Shown here: positions 20,036 to 30,534 of the stretch, one piece after another
Position numbering within the stretch: the first letter of the stretch is position 1
How the letters are laid out: every line of letters starts with the position of its first letter
Source: Paenilisteria newyorkensis
GTDB lineage: Bacteria > Bacillota > Bacilli > Lactobacillales > Listeriaceae
DNA: 64,000 nucleotides
Assembly (NCBI RefSeq): GCF_000766145.1
Contig: NZ_JNFB01000046.1
Coordinates: 1-64,000 of the forward strand
Direction of reading: 5' to 3'
Notes under the pieces: model-generated
What the model was told of the DNA's origin: nothing
Databases searched by the model: none
What the model saw: only the letters and a program-made list of their open reading frames with translations
Program-made: the position numbers and the translations under genes

Positions 20036-20432
20036 GTGTGTTACATCCTTTCGTGAAATGGATTTCTGACATTTAATTAATTATTTTGGTTGTAGCATAA
20101 TTCTCTGCATAGTCACAATACCCCTGAGCCTATAAATAAAACAAAGATGAATCGCATGAGTGAAAAGCCACCTAGTAACATTTGTTACTGATATTTTGTG
20201 TTTTTTTATACTTATTTTTAAAAATATCCTATAAAAATGACGGTTTAGACATAAAAATGACATAAAATAAATGCTTTAATAGCAGTCGTTTTGATGATGA
20301 TTTACAAAATTACAAATTAAAAATAGATATCTGGTGACTTTCCTATATGCAAATTACGATTTTTTAAGTGTATAACGTCAAAAAATTATACTTTATGCTA
20401 AGTAAGTAGTTCAAATAAAAGGGAGGCGTCCT
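20036..20432. promoter_or_regulatory. Intergenic region with a PrfA-box-like palindrome
   Basis: AT-rich gap without a gene. GTAACATTTGTTAC (20175-20188) is a near-perfect inverted repeat and matches the PrfA box TTAACANNTGTTAA except at the outermost base on each side. TATACT (20207-20212) lies 18 nt to its right. The stretch before 20433 resembles the upstream region of the pseudogene at 44110 (shared AAAAAATTAT, TTATGCTAA, GTAGTTCA and AAGGGAGG). Confidence 0.55.
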
Positions 20433-21098
20433 ATGGATTTTCTTGCTGTGCACAGTTTGTTACTTAGGGAACCTAACTTGCTGTTACCGTTACTAGACTT
20501 GTCAAATATAAACAGAAGAGATTCTGAGCTTTACCAAAATAAGATTCTCGATAATCATCAACATCTTGTTTTGTCGGATTCCGGTAAATTAATTCATATA
20601 GTAAAAGGGAAGCTATTGCAACAAATCAACAATGCGGGTCAAAAAAAACAAACCGTGAATGCTATTTGGATGGAGAATGATTTTATTTTTCATAATGTTT
20701 TTCACAATGATGAGTATGAATACGTTGCGCTTGGTTCTGTAGAATTGGCAGTTTACGACGCGAAAACGGTACTTCAGGAACTTTCTCAGCAGCCATTTTT
20801 CCCGGATTTGCTTATCGATATTTTGAAGCGCCAAGAGTTTCATTTTTATCGGTATGCGCATATGTTGACCCAAAGTACGCAGGAACGGGTCATCGATATG
20901 ATTAAACTGCTGTCTAAAAAGGGCGATACGGGATATCACATACCTAAAATGGTGAATTATTTATTACTTTCTAAATGTTGCCAAATATCACCGCATACAG
21001 CCAAAAAAGTAGTGAGTGAGCTAGAGTTAGACGGGAAAATTATTGTTGATCGAGGACAATCTATTTTAGTATATGATTCTGATGATTCGGGTTTATAA
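20433..21098 (+). CDS. PrfA/Crp-like transcriptional regulator
   Basis: 221 residues, similar throughout to the gene at 45325-45969 and to the pseudogene at 44110 (MDFL..H.LL.., NAIWMENDFIFHNVF, EYEYVALG). The N-terminal half should be a cyclic-nucleotide-type beta barrel. The C-terminal part (ISPHTAKKVVSELELDGKIIV) is a winged HTH. This is the pattern of the Crp/Fnr family to which PrfA belongs, but the sequence is divergent and cofactor residues are not evident. GGGAGG is 7 nt before the ATG. It lies directly before the three secreted-protein genes and may control them. Confidence 0.8.
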   Translation: MDFLAVHSLLLREPNLLLPLLDLSNINRRDSELYQNKILDNHQHLVLSDSGKLIHIVKGKLLQQINNAGQKKQTVNAIWMENDFIFHNVFHNDEYEYVALGSVELAVYDAKTVLQELSQQPFFPDLLIDILKRQEFHFYRYAHMLTQSTQERVIDMIKLLSKKGDTGYHIPKMVNYLLLSKCCQISPHTAKKVVSELELDGKIIVDRGQSILVYDSDDSGL

Positions 21099-21246
21099 GT
21101 TAATCCCGCCCATGAAAAAACTTAAATCTGACATGGAGAACTACATGGGAATACTACTGATGGATTCAAGTGAACGCTTTTGAATTCAGTTTAAAAAGTA
21201 GTTGCGCAACAATAATAATTAAAATCAGGGGAGGACATTAATTATA

Positions 21247-24200
21247 ATGTTAACGAAAAATAATATCATAAAAAAAAGTGGGAAAATCGCTTTAGCAACT
21301 GTATTAGTTGGAAGCTCGCTGCTAACTACAATACCTGCTAACGTATTTGCAAGTGAAGAAGCACTTAAAAATGTAGCCGCACTTACAGCTGCTCCTGCTA
21401 ATGCAACGGAGGTAGCAACATCTGCAGAACTAAGAGCAGCCTTGTTAAGCACAACGATAACAGACATTAAACTAACAGCAGACATTAAACTAACGTCAAG
21501 TTTTAACTTCACAACACAAAAAAATCTATATGGTAACGGACATTCCATCGATATGGGTCTGAATAGAATCGGTGTTGCAAAAGTTGATTCCATTAACCGC
21601 ATAGAGGATCTAACTATAACTAACCAAGATATTTACCCGTTATTCTGGTCAGAATTTGCTGGCGTGCAAGTCACTTATAAAAATGTCACTTCTAGCGGTA
21701 GACAATTTGTGTACAATGCGAGAGGTACGGCCATTTTAGAGGGAAATATTAAAGCAACTTCTGATTACGGAAAAACTATCCAAGGAACGAACTTGATAAT
21801 CAAAGAGGGCGCAAACGTCGATTTCTCTTCCGTTGATTCTAATGGAATAGCACTTTATGTGATTGGGAATTTAACCCAAGAAGCAGACTCTAATATGAAA
21901 GTCGATTCGAAGTCATATACGCTTTATGTGGCTAATAATAATGCACAAATTTCTGTTGCAGGAAATATGGAGCTGAAATCAGCAACGAAGCAAGCCATTT
22001 ATGCAACTGGCGGGAATATGGTCGTTAAAACAGGCGCTAAATTCAAGGCTGATGCAGGTGATGCGGTGGAGGAAGGTATTTCTATTACGAATGGTAGCTT
22101 AACTGTTCAATCAGGAGCGGATTTCGTTGCGACTTCCAAAGGTGTACAAGGAACAGTTCAAACGGGTAAATCATTAGTATTTGAGAACGGTTCAAATTTT
22201 GCCATTACAAATACGAATGCTACAGGATCTGTTTTTGCGAACTATGCTGGCGCTTCCACTAACATTAAAATTAATTCCGATAAAGGGCTAACCACCTGGG
22301 ATTCCGCTTTTATCTACAATGACAAGCCAACGCATAGCTACAATGACTTTAAAATGGCAACACTTGATTTGTCTGGTTGGGATAAAGGTAACTTAAGTCA
22401 AAAGAACTTAATGTCAAACAGTGCGCAATTTCAAACACAATTTGTAAGTAAAACAACAGCGAAACTACTAGGTGGTAGCTATACCTTAACGAATATGGCT
22501 CAAACAAAAATTGAGGAACTTACGACAGATTCAACGCACGTAGTCGGTTTAGCAGAGCCAAACGCAAAAATCGTTATTAAGGACGCAGCGGGAACGACAC
22601 TAGCTTCTGGTAGAGTAGGATCAGACGGTTTCTACGATGTTACCATTGCTAAACAGGCCGGGGGAACTGTCGTAACAGCAACAGCCGATTCTGATGGTAT
22701 TACCTCTTCGGCAACAACAACAGTCAAACAAGCTGCTATTGCACAAACAACCATTGCACCTCTAACAACAGATTCAGTAAAAGCAACAGGCACAGCAGAA
22801 CCAAATGCAGACATTGAAATCAAAGCAAATGGTGAAGTCATTGGTTCTGGAAAAGTAGGATCAGACGGAAACTATAGCATTACAATCTCACACCAAGATG
22901 TTGGCACAAGAGTAACAGCAACAGCAACAAAAGGAACTGCCACTTCTACAGCAACAAAGACCGTTACACAAGGTGAGCTGGAACAAACAACTATCTCAGC
23001 GATAACAACAAAATCAACGGTAGTAGAAGGAACAGCGGAAGCAAATGCATCTGTTGAAATTAAAAATAGTGCTGGAGATGTACTTGGATCTGGAAAAATA
23101 GGATCTGATGGTAAATACAGTATTACAATTCCAAAGCAAGCCGCAGGAACAGTTGTGACAGTCACAGCAGCATCAAACGGCAAAACTTCGGCAGCACAAA
23201 CAACAGTCGTTCGCGGTGAAATTGATGCGACAACAGTTAACGACGTGACGACAGAATCAGTGTCTGTTTCAGGAACAGCTGAACCGAATGCAACAATCAC
23301 AGTGAAAGATCGAGATGGCAAACAATTGGCAACAGGTCGTGTCGGATCAGATGGCATATACAGCCTCACTATTGCAAAACAACCAGAAGGAATGGTTATC
23401 TCGATAACAGCTTCGTTAGCAGGATTCACATCAACAGCATCAACTATTGTGGTACGTGATGGTATTGATCAAACGACCATTAATTCCCTTACAACGGATT
23501 CTGTCTCTGCTTCAGGAACAGCTGAACCAAACGCAACAATCACAATGAAAGATCAAGATGGTAAGCAACTGGCAACAGGACGTGTGGGATCAGATGGTAT
23601 TTACAGTTTGACGATTGCGAAACAAGCAGAAGGAACAGTCGTAACAGCAACAGCAACAAAAGATGGCAAAACGTCAAGTGCAAAAACAACAGTCATACGA
23701 AATGGTAATGCTGATCAAGATGCAGCTAGAGCGGCCGTCGATGCATTATTCACAGACGCAACAAAAACGGATATCAAATCGACTACAAACCAAGCCACAA
23801 TCGACGCAGCACAAAACTTAGTAAACAAAGTAACAGACCCAACGAAAAAAGCAGAACTCCAAGCCGATTTAAACAAAGCACAAAGTCAGTTGGACGCTAA
23901 AACAACGCAAGCAGAAGCAGAAAACAAAGCACGTGAAGCAGTGAATAACTTATTCACAAACAAAGACCCAAATGGCAACATCACGAATGCAGTAACACAA
24001 GCGGTGATTGACGCAGCGCAAGCATTGGTTAATCAAGTAACCGATCCAACGAAAAAAGCGGCACTACAAAAAGACTTGGACAAAGCGAAAGCACAATTTG
24101 CGACAAAAGGAACACTGAAACCAGACGATTTTGTATTAGGGACAACATCCATCACTGGTAGTTATTCCGGCGATATAGATCGTATTACCCTGAGCAAAGA

Positions 24201-24894
24201 CGGTGTGGAATCAGGAAACGCGACGAAAACAAACGGCACATTCAAGTTCTATGTCGGACCAGGCATCAAAAAAGAACAATCTCTATACATGGTAGCTTAC
24301 GACAAAAACGGCAGAGAAATTGCTCGTGAGAAAGTCAATATCGCGGCAGTAACGGAAGGCAATCTTTCGCCCACTGCGATGACAATTCCAGGCGACTCTT
24401 ACATCAGTGGAACTTACACAGGAGACGTATCTCGAATTGAAGTCAGCATCACAAACGAAGCTGGCGTGACACAACTATACAAAGGCGGCACAGTAGCAAA
24501 CGGTACCTTCAAGTTCTACTCTTTCGACAAAACCAAATCACCAAAAGACATCATTGTCGTTCGTGCTTACGATAGCGTTGGTAAATTACTCGACACAAAA
24601 ACAGTCACGATCAAAAACAATGTGGTCACAACAGAAGGTAAAGTAACACCAGCAACCATGACGATTCCAGGCGATACAACGCTAACAGGAACGGTATCTG
24701 GTGATGTAGCTTCTCTTAAAGTAACGGTAAACGGCACAGAATATGCTGGTGGCAGTATCAATAATGGCACATTCAAATTCTACACACTAGACAAAATCAA
24801 AAAAGCAGATGACAATGTCACGATTGCGGTTTACGACAAAACAGGCAAACTGTTAGACAGCAAAAAAGTAACGATCCAAGCACCAACGAAATAA
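21247..24894 (+). CDS. Secreted multidomain protein A (beta-helix head, Ig-like repeats)
   Basis: 1215 residues. A signal peptide (1-35, ending NVFA) is followed by a pectate-lyase-like adhesive beta-helix region (about 45-415). Five Ig-like repeats of about 82 residues follow (417-818), each with a TAEPNA...GSDG.Y..TI core. Then come two Cry1Ac-D-VI-type helical repeats (about 819-954) and three C-terminal Ig-like domains (955-1215). No LPXTG motif, GW module or membrane anchor is present, so it is probably released or held non-covalently. GGGGAGG lies upstream. First of three tandem paralogues. A palindrome GTTGCGCAAC (21201-21210) lies in its leader. Confidence 0.88.
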   Translation: MLTKNNIIKKSGKIALATVLVGSSLLTTIPANVFASEEALKNVAALTAAPANATEVATSAELRAALLSTTITDIKLTADIKLTSSFNFTTQKNLYGNGHSIDMGLNRIGVAKVDSINRIEDLTITNQDIYPLFWSEFAGVQVTYKNVTSSGRQFVYNARGTAILEGNIKATSDYGKTIQGTNLIIKEGANVDFSSVDSNGIALYVIGNLTQEADSNMKVDSKSYTLYVANNNAQISVAGNMELKSATKQAIYATGGNMVVKTGAKFKADAGDAVEEGISITNGSLTVQSGADFVATSKGVQGTVQTGKSLVFENGSNFAITNTNATGSVFANYAGASTNIKINSDKGLTTWDSAFIYNDKPTHSYNDFKMATLDLSGWDKGNLSQKNLMSNSAQFQTQFVSKTTAKLLGGSYTLTNMAQTKIEELTTDSTHVVGLAEPNAKIVIKDAAGTTLASGRVGSDGFYDVTIAKQAGGTVVTATADSDGITSSATTTVKQAAIAQTTIAPLTTDSVKATGTAEPNADIEIKANGEVIGSGKVGSDGNYSITISHQDVGTRVTATATKGTATSTATKTVTQGELEQTTISAITTKSTVVEGTAEANASVEIKNSAGDVLGSGKIGSDGKYSITIPKQAAGTVVTVTAASNGKTSAAQTTVVRGEIDATTVNDVTTESVSVSGTAEPNATITVKDRDGKQLATGRVGSDGIYSLTIAKQPEGMVISITASLAGFTSTASTIVVRDGIDQTTINSLTTDSVSASGTAEPNATITMKDQDGKQLATGRVGSDGIYSLTIAKQAEGTVVTATATKDGKTSSAKTTVIRNGNADQDAARAAVDALFTDATKTDIKSTTNQATIDAAQNLVNKVTDPTKKAELQADLNKAQSQLDAKTTQAEAENKAREAVNNLFTNKDPNGNITNAVTQAVIDAAQALVNQVTDPTKKAALQKDLDKAKAQFATKGTLKPDDFVLGTTSITGSYSGDIDRITLSKDGVESGNATKTNGTFKFYVGPGIKKEQSLYMVAYDKNGREIAREKVNIAAVTEGNLSPTAMTIPGDSYISGTYTGDVSRIEVSITNEAGVTQLYKGGTVANGTFKFYSFDKTKSPKDIIVVRAYDSVGKLLDTKTVTIKNNVVTTEGKVTPATMTIPGDTTLTGTVSGDVASLKVTVNGTEYAGGSINNGTFKFYTLDKIKKADDNVTIAVYDKTGKLLDSKKVTIQAPTK

Positions 24895-27800
24895 AATAGA
24901 ACACGACAGAAAAGGAGAATGATATCAATGCAGAAGCAAAAAAGGGTTATGAGTCAAGCATTAAAAGTGATGGCAGCAGGTACTATTGTATTTTCTAGTT
25001 TAGGAGCTATTCCATTTAATACGTTTGCCGCTGATGTAACGGCGACGCAAGCGGAAAATGAGAAAGTTACTATCCAAAATGGTGTGAAGGCAGAGTACAC
25101 AAAAATTATTAACAGAAGTCCATGGCAAGCTAATCTAATTGGATCGGCGTATGTCGAAAAAGCATTTAGTGAAAGTTTTGGCACGAGTGAACCATTTCCT
25201 GGATTAGGGAACACAAATTATTCTATTAAGAAAACTGGTTATGTCGTAATCCCAGTATCTGGTCAGTATAACTTAAAAACCCAAGGGGATGACAGAACCT
25301 CCGTCAGTATCAATGGAGAGCTACAGTTGGTAACAGGAGCTTATAATGCGTCAAATTGGAAAAGTATGGGGTATCTTCATGGAGGCGATATTGTTGAAAT
25401 TTCACAGACCGTAGAACAAGATGCTGGTGTTGCGTATACGTTATTGAGTTGGGGCATGCCGAATCTAACAACGGAGAATCCAGATAATAATTGGAAAGAG
25501 GTTCCTCTATCTAATACGTACCCAACAAGAGAACAAGCAGAACTGGCATCGGCTGAGATGAAGAAGCATGGTGTGATGACAGAATATTATGATGGTACTA
25601 CAACAACTATTTTTAAAGGCCAAACGGTTGAGCATGAGAGCTTTACAAAGCATTACGGGACATTTGAACCATATCCTGGATTGGGAACAGACTATTATAC
25701 CGTGAAGAAAACAGGCTATATTTATATTTCTGAAACTGGGAATTATCGCTTTAATGGCGGCGGTGATGATATTTATACGCTAGCGATTGACGGTAGAGAA
25801 GTCATTAAGAATTTGAGATATCCTAATCTTGCTGAAACAGGGGACCTTTATCTGGAAAAAGGAACGACTATCAAGATTGAGCAAACGGTTGCTAACGAAA
25901 AGGGACCAGGTGCTTCTTCATTAAAATGGAAAACGCCAGGCCAAACAGCGTATAGCGATGTTCAAGTAACTGATGTGTATGAATCCAAGGAAAAAGCGTT
26001 GGCATCGAACGAAGGAGGCCTTTTTGATGAAGCTAGTAAAGCTGTGAATAATTTATTCATCAACAAAGATCCAAACGGTACGATTACGAATACAGTGACA
26101 CAAGCAGATATTGATGCGGCACAAGTTTTAGTGAACAAAGTGGTAGACCCGACGGAAAAAGCTGGACTACAAGCCAATTTGAACAAAGCACAAAGTCAAT
26201 TAGATGCTAAAACGGCACAAGTGGAGGCAGAAAACAAAGCGCGCGAGGCAGTCAACAACTTATTCACCAGCAAAGATCCAAACGGAAACATCACGAACAA
26301 AATGACGCAAGCAGATGTTGATGCAGCGCAAGTTTTAATCAACAAAGTAACCGATCCAACGAAGAAAGCGGCGTTACAAGCTGATTTGGACAAGGCACAA
26401 AATCAATTAGACGCTAAAACAACGCAAACAGAAGCAGAAAATAAAGCGCGTGAAGCGGTGAATAACCTATTCACAAACAAAGATCCAAATGGCAACATTA
26501 CAGGTGCGACAACACAAACGAACATTGACGCAGCGCAAACTTTAATCAACAAAGTAGTAGACCCAACGAAGAAAGCGGCGTTACAAGCTGATTTGAATAA
26601 AGCGCAAAGCCAATTAGATGCTAAAACAGCACAAACAGAGGCAGAAAACAAAGCACGCGAGGCAGTCAACAATCTATTCGTTAACAAAAATCCAAACGGA
26701 AACATCACGAGTACTATGACGCAAGCGGATATTAATGCAGCCCAAGCGCTCATCAACAAAGTAACTGATCCAGCGAAAAAAGCAGCATTGCAAGCCGATT
26801 TAAACAAAGCACAAAGTCAGTTGGACGCTAAAACAACGCAAGCAGAAGCAGAAAACAAAGCACGTGAAGCAGTGAATAACTTATTCACAAACAAAGACCC
26901 AAATGGCAACATCACGAATGCAGTAACACAAGCGGTGATTGACGCAGCGCAAGCATTGGTTAATCAAGTAACGGATACAACGAAAAAAGCAGCACTACAA
27001 AAAGACTTGGACAAAGCGAAAGCACAATTTGCAACAAAAGGAACACTGAAACCAGACGATTTTGTATTAGGGACAACAACTATAACTGGTACCTATTCTG
27101 GTGATGTAGAGCGTATTACATTGAGCAAAGACGGTGTAGAATCAGGAAACGCAACGAAAACAAACGGTACTTTCAGATTTTATGTGGGACCAGGTATCAA
27201 AAAAGACCAAGTACTATACATGGTTGCTTATGACAAAAATGGCAGAGAAATCGCTCGTGAAAAAGTCAATATTGCGAAGGTAACAGAAGGAACTCTATCT
27301 CCAACGGCAATGACAATCCCAGGTGATTCTTACATCAGTGGAACTTACACAGGAGACGTATCTCGAATTGAAGTCAGCATCACAAACGAAGCCGGCGTGA
27401 CACAACTATACAAAGGTGGCACGGTCGCAAACGGTACATTCCGATTCTATTCTTTCGACAAAACAAAATCACCAAAAGACATCATTGTCGTTCGCGCTTA
27501 CGATAGCGTTGGCAAATTACTCGACACGAAAACAGTCACGATCAAAAACAATGTGGTCACAACAGAAGGTAAAGTTACACCAGCAACCATGACAATTCCA
27601 GGCGATACAACGCTAACAGGAACGGTATCCGGTGATGTCGCTTCTCTCAGAGTAACGGTAAACGGCACAGAATACGCTGGTGGCAGCATCAGCAACGGCA
27701 CATTCAAATTCTACACCCTAGATAAAATCAAAAAAGCAGACGATAATGTCACAATTGCCGTTTACGACAAATTAGGCAAACTACTAGATAGCAAAAAAGT

Positions 27801-30534
27801 AACAATCCAAGCACCAACAAAATAATATAGGATACGACAGAAAAGGAGAATAAGTTATGCAGAAACAAAGAAATGCTATGAGCAAGGCGCTAAAAGTAAT
27901 GGCAGCAGGAACCATTGTATTTTCCAGCTTAGGAGCAGTGCCATTTAACACATTGGCAAGTGAAGTGATTATGCCAGCTGTGGATACACAAACAACCGAT
28001 GTCAAGACATGGAACGAACTAAAAGTAGCGTTAGAAACAGCCAATATTACAGATATTAATTTAAAAGCGGACATCACTATGGCTGCTAATGCAAACATTA
28101 ATGGCGCGAGTAAAACGATTCATGGAAATGGATATATGATAAATGCTAATAACAAAACATTAAGTATCTTCGCAGCAGGAACAGCCGTGAAAGTAGAAAA
28201 TATGATGGTTGTAAACACGCATAAAAATGGTTTTATAAGTGGATCTAGTGAGACGATACAAGCGACAGTAACACTCTATAACATAGCATCTTCAGGAGCT
28301 CGTTTATTCAAATTATCGAATGCAACACTCATTTTAGAAGGTGATATATCAGATAAGTCCACATTCACTTGGAGTGGCTCGCCTGGATCTATCGGTGCTG
28401 GGAAAATTATAGTTCGCGAAAATGCAAATGTAAATATAGAAACAACAGGAGCTGACACATACGCAATCGCAGCTGGACAAGAGCTGAATGTTGAGAAAAG
28501 CTCAAAATTGAATATCAATGCTAAAGGCAGTAGCTTACTAATGGACAAAGGTTCTAAAGGCATTATAGACGGGCAAATAACAACGACAGCGAAAGATATT
28601 AATGGTATTCGCTTAACTCAAGCTCAGTTGACGATATCTAAAACTGGTGTTTGGAATGCATTGAATAGCGGAAGAGCGGGCTTGCTCCTTGAAAAGTCTC
28701 AGTTTGAAAACAATGGTTTGGTTGATATCAATGGACCAAAGGAGAATATTTCAGGGGATAACAGTGACGTTACAAATCTTGGAACAATGAAAATGTATTC
28801 AGATGCAGCGCTAGATTACAATCTAGTAAGAGTTGAGAATGGAAAACTGACACTAGGTACAGATAGTCATTTTACATTCAGTCATAAGAATAAAATAACG
28901 ACTTCAAGCCCGTTAAGATTGAGTGTTTTAAATGTGGAGAAAGGCGCCACAATGGAAGTTAGTGCGAATGCTGCTAAATCTGCAGTCACGATACTTGAAA
29001 CAGCTAAATTTGATAAAGGCGCTAATTTTTCTATCCAGAATGTTGTGGGTAGTGTTTTAGGATCGTTTTCAGGAGCATCAAAAATTAATATTGAATCAGA
29101 TAATGGCTTTGCGACATGGAATAAAGGAAATGTTTTGTCTAAGGACCCGAACAGAATTTATGCTGGTCCACTTTATATGTATTTTGAGGTTACTGGTAAT
29201 GAGGCGAATCAAAAGCAAGGCAATCTTCAGTCAGATAGCAGTGAGGCAAGAGTATTTTACAATAATCAAAATACCGGCAAAATTGCAAGTGGATCATTTG
29301 TGAAAGATCCTAGACAAGTAGAAGCAGAAAACAAGGCGAGTGAAGCGGTGAACAGCTTATTCACGAACAAAGATCCAAATGGTAATATCACGAGTACGGT
29401 GACACAAGCGGACATTGACGCAGCGCAAGCGTTGATTGACCAAGTAACGGATTCGGCGAAAAAGGTGGTACTGCAAGCTGATTTGAATAAGGCACAAAGT
29501 CAATTATTACAAGCAGAGAACAACGCACGCGAAGCAGTCAACAACTTATTCGCTAACAAAAATCCAAAAGGAAACATCACAAGTACGATGACACAAGCGG
29601 ATATTGATGCAGCGCAAGCGTTAATCAACAAAGTAACTGATCCCGCGAAGAAAGCTGAACTACAAGCTGATTTAAACAAAGCGCAGAGCCAAATGGATGC
29701 CAAAACAGCACAAGTAGAAGCCGAAAATAAAGCGCGTGAGGCAGTCAATGACTTATTCACAAACAAAAATCCAAATGGCAATATCATGAGCACGATGACG
29801 CAAGCGGGTATTGATGCAGCGCAAGTGTTAATCAACAAAGTAACCGATCCAACGAAGAAAGCGGCGTTACAAGCAGATTTGGATAAGGCGCAAAATCAAT
29901 TAGACGCTAAAACAACGCAAGCAGAAGCAGAAAATAAAGCGCGCGAAGCAGTGAATAACTTATTCGCAAACAAAGATCCAAATGGCAACATTGCAGGTGA
30001 GACAACACAAGCAAATATTGACGCAGTGCAAGTATTGATCAACAAAGTGGCAGATTCCGCGAAGAAAGCGGCGCTACAAGCTGATTTGAACAAAGCACAA
30101 AGCCAATTAGATGCTAAAACAGCGCAAGCAGAGGCAGAAAACAAAGCACGAGAAGCAGTGAACAACTTATTCACGAATAAAAATCCAAACGGTAACATCA
30201 CGAGCAACATGACGCAAGCCGATATTAATGCAGCCCAAGCGCTCATCAACCAAGTAACTGATCCAGCGAAGAAAGCGATCTTGCAAGCCGATTTAAACAA
30301 AGCGCAAAGTCAATTGGACGTAAAAACAACACAAGTAGAAGCAGAAAATAAAGCACGAGAAGCAGTGAATAACCTATTCACGAACAAAGATCCAAATAGT
30401 AACATCTCAAGTGCAGTGACACAGACAGCGATTGACGCAGCACAAGCATTAGTCAATCAAGTAACCGACCCGGCGAAAAAAGCAGCACTACAAAAAGACT
30501 TGAATAAAGCGAAAGCACAATTCGCTACGAAAGG
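23730..30534 (+). repeat. In-gene repeat family encoding Cry1Ac-D-VI-type helices
   Basis: A unit of about 64-68 codons (E.KAREAVNNLF.NKDPNGNIT...DAAQ.L.NKV.DP.KKA.LQ.DL.KAQ) occurs 2, 5 and 6 times in the three tandem genes. Copies are highly similar in DNA, with an identical 182-bp block at 23860-24041 and 26791-26972. Confidence 0.9.
24928..27825 (+). CDS. Secreted multidomain protein B (two PA14-like head modules)
   Basis: 965 residues. Signal peptide 1-32 (start at ATG 24928, matching the N-terminus of protein C; an ATG at 24919 is too close to the GGAG site). The head has two related modules (about 44-200 and 210-354) with FEPYPGLG, TGYI..S.TGNY.F and GDD motifs. They look like PA14/GLEYA-type carbohydrate-binding folds. 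Five Cry1Ac-D-VI-type repeats of about 64-68 residues (366-706) and three C-terminal Ig-like domains (706-965) follow. The tail is almost identical to that of proteins A and C. No anchor is seen. Only 33 bp separate it from protein A. Confidence 0.88.
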   Translation: MQKQKRVMSQALKVMAAGTIVFSSLGAIPFNTFAADVTATQAENEKVTIQNGVKAEYTKIINRSPWQANLIGSAYVEKAFSESFGTSEPFPGLGNTNYSIKKTGYVVIPVSGQYNLKTQGDDRTSVSINGELQLVTGAYNASNWKSMGYLHGGDIVEISQTVEQDAGVAYTLLSWGMPNLTTENPDNNWKEVPLSNTYPTREQAELASAEMKKHGVMTEYYDGTTTTIFKGQTVEHESFTKHYGTFEPYPGLGTDYYTVKKTGYIYISETGNYRFNGGGDDIYTLAIDGREVIKNLRYPNLAETGDLYLEKGTTIKIEQTVANEKGPGASSLKWKTPGQTAYSDVQVTDVYESKEKALASNEGGLFDEASKAVNNLFINKDPNGTITNTVTQADIDAAQVLVNKVVDPTEKAGLQANLNKAQSQLDAKTAQVEAENKAREAVNNLFTSKDPNGNITNKMTQADVDAAQVLINKVTDPTKKAALQADLDKAQNQLDAKTTQTEAENKAREAVNNLFTNKDPNGNITGATTQTNIDAAQTLINKVVDPTKKAALQADLNKAQSQLDAKTAQTEAENKAREAVNNLFVNKNPNGNITSTMTQADINAAQALINKVTDPAKKAALQADLNKAQSQLDAKTTQAEAENKAREAVNNLFTNKDPNGNITNAVTQAVIDAAQALVNQVTDTTKKAALQKDLDKAKAQFATKGTLKPDDFVLGTTTITGTYSGDVERITLSKDGVESGNATKTNGTFRFYVGPGIKKDQVLYMVAYDKNGREIAREKVNIAKVTEGTLSPTAMTIPGDSYISGTYTGDVSRIEVSITNEAGVTQLYKGGTVANGTFRFYSFDKTKSPKDIIVVRAYDSVGKLLDTKTVTIKNNVVTTEGKVTPATMTIPGDTTLTGTVSGDVASLRVTVNGTEYAGGSISNGTFKFYTLDKIKKADDNVTIAVYDKLGKLLDSKKVTIQAPTK

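Noticed and set aside
21201-21210. Palindrome GTTGCGCAAC as a PrfA-like operator for secreted protein A
   Set aside because: It lacks the TAACA / TGTTA half-sites and no -10 lies at the matching distance; noted only as a palindrome.
23730-30534. Regularly spaced direct repeats as a possible CRISPR array
   Set aside because: Repeat units are about 190-200 bp, in frame, coding, and without unique spacers of CRISPR size.
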